Counted from the first letter of the stretch, positions 9,774 through 18,616 are shown. The stretch: 64,000 nt of DNA from Massilia sp. BJB1822 (GCF_013369485.1 NZ_JABWEB010000009.1:124001-188000), one strand, 5' to 3'. The notes: generated by a model not told the origin, from the letters alone. A program made the numbers and translations.

Positions 9774-11129
9774 TCATTTACCGGCGTAATACTCCGGGAT
9801 CACGAGAGTGGCTTCGAGTCCGCCCTGTTCCAGATTGGCCAGGGTCAGGGTGGCGCCGTGCTGTTCGGCGATATTGCGCGCGATGGTCAGGCCCAGGCCC
9901 GTGCCGCCCGAGCTGCGCGAACGCGAAGTTTCGATGCGGTAAAACGGTTCGAACACGCGCGCCAGCTGGTCGGCCGGGATGCCGGGGCCGCTGTCGCGGA
10001 TGCGGATGCGCGCCGCGCCGCCCACGCGCTCGACCGCAACTTGCGCCTGTTGACCGTATTTAACGGCGTTATCGAGCAAGTTGACGAGACAACGGCGAAT
10101 ATCCAGCGGCCGGCACATCATCGCCATGGCCGAGCGTCCGTCCAGCACGACGCGCTGGCCGGCATCGGCGGCATCGGCGCAGACGCTGTCGAGCAGGGAG
10201 TCGAGGTCGAGGGCTTGCATGGCTTCCGTGGCGTCCATGCTGCGCGCCAGGTCCAGGCCTTCCTTGACCATCTGCTGCATGGCCGACAGGTCGCCGATCA
10301 GCTTTTGCTGCAAATCCTCGTCCCGCACTTTTTCCAGGCGCAGGCGCATGCGGGTCAGCGGAGTTTGCAGATCATGGGTGATGGCGGCCAGCATCTCGGT
10401 GCGCTGGAAGATGTGCTGGCGGATGCGCGCCTGCATGGCATTGAAGGCGGCGCCGGCCTGGCGGATCTCGCTGGCGCCGGCCAGGGCCAGCGGCGGGTGG
10501 TTGATGTCGTTGCCCAGGTCTTTGGCGGCCTGGGCCAGCTTTTTCAGCGGCCGCATGGTCATGCGCGTGACGAGATAGGCCAGGATGGCGATGCTGAGCA
10601 GGAAAGGCAGGAAGACGGCGTATTCGTTATGGCCGGTGGGCGGCGGCGAGCGCGGCGGCAGCACCGAGAGCTTGAGCAGCTGGCCGTCGCGCATGCGCAC
10701 CAGGATTTCCTCGCAGGTGCCGCGCCACTGCATGGGACCAAAGATGGAATTGGACTGGCGCGGCTGGTCGCAAGCCTCGGGCCGTCCGGCCAGCGGGGTC
10801 AGCACATAGTCCGCGCCCAGGCGGGCGCCCAGGGCGCGCGAAAATTCGGTGGGCGCCTGGGTGGCAGCGCCCAGGCTCTCGATCGGCTCCAGGCGCAAGC
10901 CGCCCTTGCTGGCCACACGCAGATACTGGCCGCGCGCCTCGGGCAGCACCACCTCGGCCGTGGTGATCAGCTGCTCGACCCGCTCCAGCGCGTGGTAATC
11001 GCGGTAACGCGACAGGGTGCGCTGCCGCTCGTTGACGGCCAGCCACTGGGTCAGGGCCGCCGACGCGACGATGCCCAGCATCAGGACCAGAAACACCCGC
11101 CCGGTCATCGAGCGCCAGAAAGCTTTCAC
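9774..11129 (-). CDS. Two-component sensor histidine kinase (EnvZ/BaeS-like)
   Basis: A 451-residue membrane kinase: helix 1 (about 11-31), a periplasmic sensor domain (about 32-170) with a Cys pair at 120 and 139, helix 2 (about 172-190), HAMP, HisKA with H252 in AAITHDLQTPLTR, and HATPase with the N box NLLDNAVKYG (N354), G1 box DSGPGIP (D379) and G2 box GTGLGL. The autokinase residues are intact. Its start overlaps the response regulator stop by 4 bases. The operon context (adaptor and RND pump downstream, Spy-like gene divergent) suggests an envelope-stress sensor comparable to BaeS; that is inference. Confidence 0.92.
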   Translation of the reverse strand: MKAFWRSMTGRVFLVLMLGIVASAALTQWLAVNERQRTLSRYRDYHALERVEQLITTAEVVLPEARGQYLRVASKGGLRLEPIESLGAATQAPTEFSRALGARLGADYVLTPLAGRPEACDQPRQSNSIFGPMQWRGTCEEILVRMRDGQLLKLSVLPPRSPPPTGHNEYAVFLPFLLSIAILAYLVTRMTMRPLKKLAQAAKDLGNDINHPPLALAGASEIRQAGAAFNAMQARIRQHIFQRTEMLAAITHDLQTPLTRMRLRLEKVRDEDLQQKLIGDLSAMQQMVKEGLDLARSMDATEAMQALDLDSLLDSVCADAADAGQRVVLDGRSAMAMMCRPLDIRRCLVNLLDNAVKYGQQAQVAVERVGGAARIRIRDSGPGIPADQLARVFEPFYRIETSRSRSSGGTGLGLTIARNIAEQHGATLTLANLEQGGLEATLVIPEYYAGK

Positions 11130-11851
11130 GCCGCAGGCTCCACGCTGACCGCGCCGGCCAGCACATAGCCGCCGTTACGCACGGTTTTAATGATTTGCGG
11201 CATGCGCGCATCCTCGCCCAGCTTCTGGCGCAGGCGGCTGATCTGGATATCGATCGAGCGGTCGAAGGGGTCGGCGTCGCGGCCCTGGGTCAGGTTCAGC
11301 AGCTGGTCGCGGTTGAGCACGCGGTTCGGATGTTCGAGGAAAACCTTGAGCAGGCGGAATTCGGCGCCCGAGAGCATGATGACGATGCCTTGCGGATTAA
11401 GCAGGTGGCGCGCCGTCAGATCCAGGGTCCAGCCCGAGAAACGGATCTGCTGGGCCTGGTCCGACACACCAGACGGCTGTGAGTTACTGCGGCGCAAGAC
11501 GCTGCGGATGCGCGCCAGCAGCTCGCGCGGCTCGAAAGGCTTGGGCAGGTAATCGTCGGCACCCATTTCCAGGCCGAGGATGCGGTCGAGCGGCTCGCTG
11601 CGCGCGGTCAGCATGATGACCGGCAGGGTCGAATGGGCGCGCAGCTTGCGGCACAGGGTCAGGCCATCCTCGCCCGGCAGATTGAGGTCAAGCACGACCA
11701 GATCGGGGCGGGTTTCATCGAGCACCTTCCACATGGCGGCGCCGTCCGCCGCGCCCAGGGTGCGGTAGCCGTTCGACTCCAGGTAGTCGGCCAGCAGGGT
11801 GCGGATGTCGCGGTCGTCATCGACGATCAGAATAGTAGAAGATGGTTCCAT
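11126..11851 (-). CDS. OmpR-family response regulator (BaeR-like by context)
   Basis: A 241-residue regulator. The receiver domain (1-120) has the acidic pair D11/D12, phospho-acceptor D55 (LVVLDLNLPG), T82 and K104 (LPKPFEP); the C-terminal winged helix (about 140-235) contains the transactivation segment DRSIDIQISRLRQKLGED. It is the first gene of a likely operon RR-HK-adaptor-RND. A direct repeat TTGTAT-N4-TTGTAT between it and the divergent Spy-like gene is a candidate binding site for it. The ATG at 11851 is preceded by GAGG very close by and by AAGGA 10 bases upstream. Confidence 0.93.
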   Translation of the reverse strand: MEPSSTILIVDDDRDIRTLLADYLESNGYRTLGAADGAAMWKVLDETRPDLVVLDLNLPGEDGLTLCRKLRAHSTLPVIMLTARSEPLDRILGLEMGADDYLPKPFEPRELLARIRSVLRRSNSQPSGVSDQAQQIRFSGWTLDLTARHLLNPQGIVIMLSGAEFRLLKVFLEHPNRVLNRDQLLNLTQGRDADPFDRSIDIQISRLRQKLGEDARMPQIIKTVRNGGYVLAGAVSVEPAA

Positions 11852-11894
11852 GCCTCAATTATCCTTAGTTCCGCGGCCGCTTACCAATGGGCTT

Positions 11895-11910
11895 TTGTAT
11901 CGTCTTGTAT
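11895..11910. promoter_or_regulatory. Direct repeat TTGTAT-N4-TTGTAT, candidate response-regulator box
   Basis: Two identical hexamers start 10 bases apart in the 190-base divergent region between the response regulator and the Spy-like gene. OmpR-family dimers typically bind tandem half-sites one helical turn apart, so this is a candidate operator controlling both directions. Confidence 0.4.
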
Positions 11911-12043
11911 ATGCCGCCGCGGCGAAACATCTCGAAACAAAAAGCGGCGCTGCCGACACTTGGCAGAAACACCTGCTTGAGAAGATGGGATCATGTGCTA
12001 AACCTAAGGTGCACATATTCCCACTCCCAGAAAGGAAAGTATG

Positions 12044-12520
12044 ATGACCAGCTTACGCAAAAGTATTGCTATCGGGATGACCGTGCTGAGCCTGGGCACG
12101 GCCGCATTCAGCGCCTATGCCGAAGAAACCCCGGCGCAAGGCCGCCACGCGCACGCCGCCAATAAAGAAGAAGCCAAGGCCAAATGGCAGGAACATTTCG
12201 CGCAACGCCAGCAGCGTTTGCACGATAGCCTGAAATTAACGGCCCAGCAAGAACCCGCCTGGGCGACTTTTATCGCCGCGATTAAACCGGACATGAATGC
12301 CGCCCATCCCGACCGCGCCGCCGCCGCGAATATGACGGCGCCGCAGAGAATGGAAAAACATCTGGAAATGGCGAAACAGCATATTACCAAGCAGGAAAGC
12401 CACTTGGCCGCCCTGAAAACCTTCTATGCCGTACTGAGTCCCGAACAGCAGAAAATCTTCGACGAACAATCGAAGCGCCTGCACCAACACCGCCGCGGCA
12501 TAATGCGCCACCACCACTGA
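12044..12520 (+). CDS. Spy/CpxP-family periplasmic stress protein (LTXXQ motif)
   Basis: About 158 residues with a Sec signal peptide (cleavage after AFSAYA) and a highly charged, helical mature part rich in His, Lys, Gln and Met. The Spy/CpxP signature appears twice as LTAQQ and LSPEQQ. Members of this family are periplasmic chaperones or inhibitors induced by envelope stress. Two ATG codons lie in tandem (12041 and 12044); AAGGA at 12032-12036 is better spaced for 12044. The His-rich C-terminus (HQHRRGIMRHHH) could bind metal. It is divergent from the two-component system, suggesting control by that system. Confidence 0.85.
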   Translation: MTSLRKSIAIGMTVLSLGTAAFSAYAEETPAQGRHAHAANKEEAKAKWQEHFAQRQQRLHDSLKLTAQQEPAWATFIAAIKPDMNAAHPDRAAAANMTAPQRMEKHLEMAKQHITKQESHLAALKTFYAVLSPEQQKIFDEQSKRLHQHRRGIMRHHH

Positions 12521-12528
12521 GTCCTACC

Positions 12529-12550
12529 GCCGGGCCTAGCCCGGCTTTTT
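12529..12550 (+). terminator. Terminator of the Spy-like gene
   Basis: GCCGGGC, loop CTA, GCCCGGC, followed by five T, nine bases after the stop codon. Confidence 0.88.
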
Positions 12551-12600
12551 CGGCTTCACCCATGCTCAATATTGGCATGATTGCACCAAAATCCAGCACG

Positions 12601-12662
12601 CTACAGTTCAGCCCGTGTCCGATTGGGGTCTGACCCCAAGGTGGACACGGGCTCGGCTGTAG
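12601..12662. repeat. REP-like palindromic element, copy 1
   Basis: A nested palindrome: outer CTACAG/CTGTAG, middle AGCCCGTGTCC/GGACACGGGCT (11-base perfect arms), centre TTGGGGTC-T-GACCCCAA. Two related copies lie at 56289-56348 and 56370-56413. It sits between convergent genes (spy-like and dsbD). Confidence 0.85.
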
Positions 12663-12669
12663 GGGGAAT

Positions 12670-12696
12670 AAAAAACCCGGCTATTGGCCGGGTTTT
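12670..12696. terminator. Terminator of dsbD
   Basis: AAAACCCGGC, loop TATTG, GCCGGGTTTT. The A-run on its left gives a T-run on the minus strand just after the dsbD stop; it can also act on the plus strand. Confidence 0.9.
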
Positions 12697-12699
12697 CGT

Positions 12700-14535
12700 T
12701 TATTGCAGCTTGTTGAGGGATTGCAGGAATTTTTCGCTATTCTGGAATCCGATCACGCGGGAGTCGGGGATTTCTTTTCCGCTGCGGTCGAAGAGAATAA
12801 TGCCGGGGGGGCCGAATAATTTGAAACGGCGCAGCATTTCTTTATCGGCTTCGTCATTGGCGGTGACGTCGACTTGTAATAGGAGGCTATTGGCTAATTT
12901 GGCTTTTACTTGTGGATCGACAAAGGTGAATTTCTCCATTTCCTTGCACGATACGCACCAGTCGGCATAAAAATCGAGCATTACAGTTTTGCCGCCGGTA
13001 TTGGCCAGGGTGGCGTCCAATTGGGCGACGGTTTTAATGCGGGTGAATTGCAAGCCATGCGCCTGGCCGCCGCGCAAATGCGTTAAAGGTGCCAGAGGAT
13101 CGCGGCCGCCGCTGAGGGCGCCAATCAGCTGGGCGGCGCCGACGAACGCAAATACCAGGCTCAGGGCTTTGAGTCCCCAATGCTGGGATTTGACGAAGAG
13201 GTACATGCCATAACCGAGGCCGAGCACGGTCCAGCCCAGCATCTGCACCAGCGCCGGCAGCACGGGCGACACCAGCCACCAGGCAACGGCCAGCATCAGC
13301 ACGCCGAAGAAGCGTTTCACGCCATCCATCCAGGCGCCGGCGCGCGGCAGCACGGCGCCAGCCGAGACGCCGACCAGGACCAGGGGCACGCTCATGCCGA
13401 CCGCCAGCGCGAACAGGGCGCTGGCGCCGATCACCACGTCGCGCGTCTGGCCGATGTACAGCAGGGTGCCGGCCAGCGGCGCGGCCACGCAGGGGCCGAC
13501 GATCAGGGCCGAGATCGCGCCCATGGCAAAGACGCCGGCCAGCTTGCCCGAGGATTGGCGGTTGGAAGCGGCCATCAGCCGGCTCTGCAAGGAGGCTGGA
13601 ACTTGCAATTCATAGACGCCGAACATGGACAGGGACAGCAGGGCCATCAGCAGCGCAAAAGCGCCCAGCACCCAGGCATTCTGCAAATGGGCCGCCAAGC
13701 CTTCACCGGCCAGCCCGGCCGCCACGCCCAGCGCGGTATAGATGATGGCCATGCCCAGCGCGTAAGTAAGGGACAGCAGCAGGCCGCGCTTGCGCGTGGC
13801 GCCCGCGCCTTCGCCGACGATGATGGAGGACAGGATCGGCACCATGGGCAGCACGCAGGGCGTGAAGGACAGGCCCAGACCCAGCAGCAGGAAGAGAGGC
13901 ACGATGACCATCAGCCGGCCGCTCTTGAGCGCCGCTTCGATGCGCCCCAGTTCGCTGGTCCCGGCCGCGTCGCCGCGCGCCGGGCTGGCAGCCTGGGCGG
14001 CTTGTTCGGCAGCATAACCTTCCGGCGTGCTCAGGCCCGGCAGGTCGGCCGCCTGGCCGGCGCTCGCGCTGCTGATGCTGAGACCGCCGCCCTGCAGGCG
14101 CGTGCTGGCCTCCTGCGGCGAATAGCACAGGCCTTTGTCCGAACAGCCCTGGCTGGTCGCCATCAGGGTGAAGGGACCGGCAGCCTCGACCGGGATGATG
14201 ATGGTCACGCTATTGCGGTAAGTTTCGACTTCTTTTTGGAAGGTTTCGTCAAACTTGACCTTGCCCGGCGGGATCTCCGGCTCGCCCAGGGTGGCGCCCA
14301 CCGCCTTGAAGGCGAAGCGCTCGCGGTACATGTAGTAACCCTCGGCAATCTTGTAGGTCACGGCCACGCTCTTGCTGTCGGCCATGCGGGCCGAAAACTG
14401 GAAGGCGACATTCGGTTCGAGGAATTCTTCGTCGGCGCGCGCGCTGCGGCCCGCCAGCAGGGCCAGCGTCAACAGGGCGGCCAGGGCCATCAGCAGCCAG
14501 CGCGCGAAGGGACGGGGGGAGATAAGGCTGGACAT
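12700..14535 (-). CDS. dsbD: Thiol:disulfide interchange protein DsbD
   Basis: A 611-residue DsbD: signal peptide (about 1-34), periplasmic alpha domain with redox cysteines C131 and C137 (CSDKGLC), eight-helix membrane domain with the conserved cysteines in FTPCVLPMVPIL and GPCVAAPLAG, and a C-terminal thioredoxin-like gamma domain with WCVSC near residues 526-530. It moves electrons from cytosolic thioredoxin to periplasmic DsbC, DsbG and CcmG-type proteins. The start at 14535 (MSSLISPRPF) is preferred over an upstream in-frame ATG at 14580 because it begins directly at the signal peptide. The gene is divergent from the M28 peptidase. Confidence 0.95.
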   Translation of the reverse strand: MSSLISPRPFARWLLMALAALLTLALLAGRSARADEEFLEPNVAFQFSARMADSKSVAVTYKIAEGYYMYRERFAFKAVGATLGEPEIPPGKVKFDETFQKEVETYRNSVTIIIPVEAAGPFTLMATSQGCSDKGLCYSPQEASTRLQGGGLSISSASAGQAADLPGLSTPEGYAAEQAAQAASPARGDAAGTSELGRIEAALKSGRLMVIVPLFLLLGLGLSFTPCVLPMVPILSSIIVGEGAGATRKRGLLLSLTYALGMAIIYTALGVAAGLAGEGLAAHLQNAWVLGAFALLMALLSLSMFGVYELQVPASLQSRLMAASNRQSSGKLAGVFAMGAISALIVGPCVAAPLAGTLLYIGQTRDVVIGASALFALAVGMSVPLVLVGVSAGAVLPRAGAWMDGVKRFFGVLMLAVAWWLVSPVLPALVQMLGWTVLGLGYGMYLFVKSQHWGLKALSLVFAFVGAAQLIGALSGGRDPLAPLTHLRGGQAHGLQFTRIKTVAQLDATLANTGGKTVMLDFYADWCVSCKEMEKFTFVDPQVKAKLANSLLLQVDVTANDEADKEMLRRFKLFGPPGIILFDRSGKEIPDSRVIGFQNSEKFLQSLNKLQ

Positions 14536-14665
14536 AGCAATCGTCTTTAATCTGGGCAATAGAGCAAGCGAATAGTACACCGCCCCGTCTCTTCGCGCCG
14601 ATGATGCAGCGCAATTTCGGCCGATTTATGCCAGACTTAAGAAATCTTGTCACGGAGACCACTTT

Positions 14666-16339
14666 ATGCGCATCCGCCCCACCCTGCTGACCCTGCTCGG
14701 CGCCGCCCTGGCCACCGCCAACCCGGCGCAGGCCCAAGCCACTTTCGGCACCGCCAGCGAAAACAACTTGCTGAGCCATATCCAGATCCTGGCCTCGGAC
14801 GACTTCGAAGGCCGCGCGCCCGGCACGCCCGGCGAAGCGAAGACCGTAGCCTATCTTGAGCAGCAATTCCGCCGCCTGGGCCTGAAGCCGGGCAATCCGG
14901 ACGGCAGTTATGTGCAGGCGGTGCCGATGCGCGGCCAGCACGCCACGCCCCGCTTCAGCTACCAGGGCGGCGGGCAGCCGGTGCCGCTGCGCTTCCCCGA
15001 CGATTTCGTCGCCTATGCCAGCGGCCCCGATGAGCAGCTGACGCTGCGCGATTCGGAGCTGGTCTTCGTCGGCTACGGGGTGGTGGCGCCGGAATATGGC
15101 TGGGACGATTACAAGGGCGCCGATCTGCGCGGCAAAACCCTGCTCATGCTGATCAACGATCCGCCCCTGCCCGATCCGCAAGATCCCAGCCGCCTCGATC
15201 CGGCCATGTTCCGCGGCACGGCCATGACGTATTACGGGCGCTGGAACTACAAGTACGAGAGTGCCGCCCAGCAGGGTGCGGCGGCGGCCCTGATCGTGCA
15301 CGAAACCAAGCCGGCCGCCTATCCCTACGAGGTGGTGCGCAATGGCGCCCTGGCCGAGCGCTTCAGCCTGCTCGACGACGGCACGGCCGATGGGCCGCCC
15401 GTGCCGGGCTGGATTCATCTGGATAAGGCGAAGGAACTGGTGGCGGCCGCCGGCTACGATTTCGAGGCGCTCAAGCAGGCCGCGCTGTCGAAAGATTTCC
15501 GCCCCATCAGCCTGAAGGCGCAAGCCAGCTTCGAGGTCAGCAGCCAGTCACGCAGCCTGAGCTCGAATAATGTGGTGGGCCTGATCGAGGGTTCCGATCC
15601 CCTGCTCAAGCACGATTACATCATCTATAGCGCGCACTGGGACCATTTCGGCATCGACGAGCGGCTGCCGGGGCCGCGCTCGCGCCAGATCTACCATGGC
15701 GCGCTGGACAACGCTTCCGGCGTGGGCGCCTTGCTGGAGCTGGCGAAAGCATTTCAAGCCTTGCCGCAGCGGCCCAAGCGCTCCATCCTCTTCCTCGCCA
15801 CCACGGCCGAGGAAAGCGGCCTGCTGGGCGCGAAACACTATGGCAACTACCCGCTCTACCCGCTGGCGCGCACCATCGCCAACATCAATATCGACGGCAT
15901 CAACGCCTGGGGCCGCACGACCCAGATCGAGAACGTGACCTCGGGCCATTCGACGCTGGACGAGGTGCTGGCGCGCCACGCGCTGGCCCAGGGCCGCAGC
16001 ATGGCGCCCGATGCGCGTCCCGAGCTGGGCAGCTTCTACCGCGCCGACCAGCTGGAATTCGCGCGCCAGGGCGTGCCGGTGCTGTACACCAAGTCGCGCA
16101 GCGGCTATATCGGCAAGCCCGACAACTATGCGCGCGACGTGGTCGACTATTATGTGGCCCACGACTACCACAAGGTCAGCGACGAGGTGCGCGACAACTG
16201 GGATTTCAGCGGCGGCCTGGAGGATATCGAACTGCTGTTCCGGGTCGGCCAGGAGTTGGCCCAGGGCGGCGCCCGGCCGCAGTGGCATCCCACGTCCGAA
16301 TTCCGCACCCTGCGCGCCACCTTGCGTGCCAAGCCGTAA
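14666..16339 (+). CDS. Secreted M28-family metallopeptidase with PA-type insert
   Basis: A 557-residue exported peptidase with a signal peptide (1-24, ending QAQA). The region around 130-290 resembles a protease-associated insert. The M28 di-zinc core is visible: HWDH (324-327), D348 in ALDNASG, the catalytic glutamate pair in AEESGLLG (382-383), NIDGIN and a late histidine in DYHKVSDE. M28 enzymes are aminopeptidases that release N-terminal residues from peptides. The start follows a CGGAG ribosome binding site. It stands alone, divergent from dsbD, and ends at a terminator shared with rplQ. Confidence 0.93.
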   Translation: MRIRPTLLTLLGAALATANPAQAQATFGTASENNLLSHIQILASDDFEGRAPGTPGEAKTVAYLEQQFRRLGLKPGNPDGSYVQAVPMRGQHATPRFSYQGGGQPVPLRFPDDFVAYASGPDEQLTLRDSELVFVGYGVVAPEYGWDDYKGADLRGKTLLMLINDPPLPDPQDPSRLDPAMFRGTAMTYYGRWNYKYESAAQQGAAAALIVHETKPAAYPYEVVRNGALAERFSLLDDGTADGPPVPGWIHLDKAKELVAAAGYDFEALKQAALSKDFRPISLKAQASFEVSSQSRSLSSNNVVGLIEGSDPLLKHDYIIYSAHWDHFGIDERLPGPRSRQIYHGALDNASGVGALLELAKAFQALPQRPKRSILFLATTAEESGLLGAKHYGNYPLYPLARTIANINIDGINAWGRTTQIENVTSGHSTLDEVLARHALAQGRSMAPDARPELGSFYRADQLEFARQGVPVLYTKSRSGYIGKPDNYARDVVDYYVAHDYHKVSDEVRDNWDFSGGLEDIELLFRVGQELAQGGARPQWHPTSEFRTLRATLRAKP

Positions 16340-16342
16340 ACG

Positions 16343-16370
16343 AAAAAAAGCCCGCCAAGGCGGGCTTTCT
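16343..16370. terminator. Bidirectional terminator (M28 gene / rplQ and alpha operon)
   Basis: AAAGCCCGC, loop CAAG, GCGGGCTTT, with seven A on the left that become a T7 tail for the minus strand. It marks the end of the ribosomal supercluster transcript. Confidence 0.9.
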
Positions 16371-16388
16371 CCACAGCTACAGCCAGAA

Positions 16389-16784
16389 TTACTCGGCGGT
16401 AGGAGCGTCTTCCACTGCGGTGACTTCAGGACGGTCCAGCAGCTCAACATAAGCCATTGGAGCGTTGTCGCCAACGCGGAAACCCATTTTCAGGATACGC
16501 AGGTAGCCGCCGTTGCGGTTTGCGTAGCGTGGGCCCAGTTCAGCGAACAGCTTCAGAACCATTTCGCGGTCGCGCAGGCGGCTGAAGGCCAGACGCTTGT
16601 TGGCCAGGGTGTCGGTCTTGCCCAGGGTCAGGATCGGCTCGATAACGCGGCGCAGTTCCTTGGCCTTTGGCAGGGTGGTTTTGATCGCTTCGTGACGCAG
16701 CAGCGAAACAGTCATGTTGCGCAGCATTGCCAGACGGTGGGACGAGGTACGGTTCAGTTTACGAAGGCCGTGACGGTGACGCAT
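16389..16784 (-). CDS. rplQ: 50S ribosomal protein L17
   Basis: A 131-residue L17 starting MRHRHGLRKLNRTSSHRLAM, the highly conserved family N-terminus, with the usual TTLPKAKELRRVIEPIL segment. It lines the exit tunnel region of the large subunit. The last about 12 residues are a variable acidic tail. It is the final gene of the alpha operon, 121 bases after rpoA; a GC-rich hairpin lies in that gap and a terminator follows its stop. Confidence 0.98.
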   Translation of the reverse strand: MRHRHGLRKLNRTSSHRLAMLRNMTVSLLRHEAIKTTLPKAKELRRVIEPILTLGKTDTLANKRLAFSRLRDREMVLKLFAELGPRYANRNGGYLRILKMGFRVGDNAPMAYVELLDRPEVTAVEDAPTAE

Positions 16785-16867
16785 GGTATTTCCTTTCGGT
16801 TGTGTTTAATTCCGAGTTCTTCGATCGCCACGGCTTGCGCCGGGCGCGGACCGGTTCTGAGGTTAAA

Positions 16868-16893
16868 CCGCCCGGCAGCGATCTGCCGGGCGG
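16868..16893 (-). other. GC hairpin between rpoA and rplQ
   Basis: CCGCCCGGCAG, loop CGAT, CTGCCGGGCGG: an 11-base perfect stem. On the minus strand only three T follow, so it is a weak terminator, attenuator or mRNA-stability element just after the rpoA stop. Confidence 0.7.
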
Positions 16894-16905
16894 GGTGCTG
16901 CAAAA

Positions 16906-17883
16906 TTACTTCTCCAGACCGGCAGGTGGCCAGTTCTCGAGTTTCATGCCCAAGGTCAGGCCGCGCGAAGCCAGCACTTCCTTGATTTCGTTGAGCGACT
17001 TGCGGCCCAGGTTCGGGGTCTTCAGCAGCTCGTTTTCGGTGCGCTGGATCAGGTCGCCGATGTAGTAAATGTTTTCGGCTTTCAGGCAGTTGGCCGAACG
17101 CACGGTCAGTTCCAGGTCGTCCACTGGACGCAGCAGGATCGGATCGACCAGCGGCGCGCGCGATGGCGCTTCGGCGGCGGCTTCGGTACCTTCCAGGGCG
17201 GCGAACACATTCAGCTGGTCGACCAGCACGCGGGCCGATTGACGGATCGCTTCTTCCGGGGTGATCACGCCATTGGTTTCAATATTGATGATCAGCTTGT
17301 CCAGGTCGGTACGCTGTTCCACACGGGCCGATTCCACGGCGTAGGACACGCGGCGCACTGGCGAGAACGAAGCGTCCAGGATGATGCGGCCGATGGTCTT
17401 GTTGGTGTCTTCCGACAGGCGGCGCACATTGCCCGGCACATAGCCACGGCCTTTTTCGACCTTGATCTGCATGTCCAGTTTGCCGCCAGCGGTCAGGTGG
17501 GCGATCACGTGGTCCGGATTGATCAGTTCCACATCGTGTGGCAGATCGATGTCCGAAGCCAGCACGGCGCCTTCGCCTTCTTTCTTCAGGGTCAGGGTGA
17601 CGGAGTCGCGGTTATGCACCTTGAACACCACGCCCTTCAGGTTCAGCAGCAGGTCGACCACGTCTTCTTGCACGCCGTCCAGCGAGGAGTACTCGTGCAC
17701 GACACCGGCGATGGTCACTTCGGTCGGCGCGTAGCCGATCATCGAGGACAGCAGAACGCGGCGCAGGGCGTTGCCGAGGGTGTGGCCGTAGCCGCGCTCG
17801 AACGGCTCCATCACGACTTTTGCGTGGCCGGCGCCCAGGGCTTCGACGTCGATAATACGTGGTTTCAACAAACTGTTTTGCAT
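16906..17883 (-). CDS. rpoA: RNA polymerase subunit alpha
   Basis: A 325-residue alpha subunit. The N-terminal dimerisation domain (1-235) includes GYGHTLGNALRRVLLSS and the linker is Ala/Pro-rich (232-245). The C-terminal domain (about 250-325) carries R262 in TVRSANCLKAENI, the equivalent of the E. coli UP-element contact R265. It assembles core RNA polymerase. A good AAAGGACA ribosome binding site precedes the ATG. A terminator-like hairpin lies between rpsD and this gene, so rpoA expression may be adjusted separately from the upstream ribosomal genes. Confidence 0.98.
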   Translation of the reverse strand: MQNSLLKPRIIDVEALGAGHAKVVMEPFERGYGHTLGNALRRVLLSSMIGYAPTEVTIAGVVHEYSSLDGVQEDVVDLLLNLKGVVFKVHNRDSVTLTLKKEGEGAVLASDIDLPHDVELINPDHVIAHLTAGGKLDMQIKVEKGRGYVPGNVRRLSEDTNKTIGRIILDASFSPVRRVSYAVESARVEQRTDLDKLIINIETNGVITPEEAIRQSARVLVDQLNVFAALEGTEAAAEAPSRAPLVDPILLRPVDDLELTVRSANCLKAENIYYIGDLIQRTENELLKTPNLGRKSLNEIKEVLASRGLTLGMKLENWPPAGLEK

Positions 17884-17942
17884 TGAAATGTCCTTTTCAT
17901 TACCCTCGGCTCGTTACACCGATAAGGCTGATGGCATTAGTG

Positions 17943-17967
17943 AAAAAGCCCACTCCGTGGAGTGGGC
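17943..17967 (-). terminator. Terminator-like attenuator between rpsD and rpoA
   Basis: GCCCACTC, loop CGTG, GAGTGGGC; on the minus strand five T follow. It lies inside the alpha operon, 25 bases after the rpsD stop and upstream of rpoA. Confidence 0.75.
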
Positions 17968-17992
17968 GGGTAAAGCGGCTTACTGACTGCGA

Positions 17993-18616
17993 TTAACGCG
18001 AGTACAGCTCGACGATCAGCGATTCGTTGACGTCGTTGGCGATTTCGTTACGCTCTGGCAGGGACTTGAAGGTGCCTTCCATTTTCTTGGCGTCCACGGA
18101 CACCCACGATGGCATGCCGACTTGTTCGGCCAGGGACAGGGCCTCGACGATACGGGTCTGTTTCTTGGCTTTTTCGCGCACGGCGATCACGTCGCCGGTT
18201 TTCACGACGTAGGAAGCGATGTTCACCACATTGCCGTTCACGGTGAAGGCTTTGTGCGAGACCAGCTGACGCGCTTCAGCGCGGGTCGAGCCGAAGCCCA
18301 TGCGGTAGGCCACGTTGTCCAGGCGGGTTTCCAGCAGGGACAGCAGGGTTTCACCGGTGTTGCCTTTGCGGCGGTCGGCTTCAGCGAAGTAGCGGCGGAA
18401 CTGACGTTCCAGGATGCCGTACATACGCTTCACTTTTTGCTTTTCGCGCAGCTGGTTGCCGTAGTCCGAAGTACGGGCGCCGGATTTCACGCCGTGCTGG
18501 CCTGGCTTGATGTCCAGTTTGCATTTGGAGTCCAGCGAGCGGCGGGCGCTCTTCAGGAACAGGTCAGTGCCTTCACGGCGGGACAGTTTTGCTTTTGGTC
18601 CGATATAACGTGCCAC
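17993..18616 (-). CDS. rpsD: 30S ribosomal protein S4
   Basis: A 207-residue S4, a primary 16S rRNA binder needed for 30S assembly and decoding accuracy. It begins MARYIGPKAKLSRREGTDLF and carries the S4 RNA-binding domain (about 97-160, LDNVAYRMGFGSTRAEARQLVSHKAFTVNG). In E. coli S4 is also the alpha-operon translational repressor. It is separated from rpsK by a 223-base gap holding three hairpins and a possible internal promoter, unusually wide for this operon. Confidence 0.98.
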   Translation of the reverse strand: MARYIGPKAKLSRREGTDLFLKSARRSLDSKCKLDIKPGQHGVKSGARTSDYGNQLREKQKVKRMYGILERQFRRYFAEADRRKGNTGETLLSLLETRLDNVAYRMGFGSTRAEARQLVSHKAFTVNGNVVNIASYVVKTGDVIAVREKAKKQTRIVEALSLAEQVGMPSWVSVDAKKMEGTFKSLPERNEIANDVNESLIVELYSR

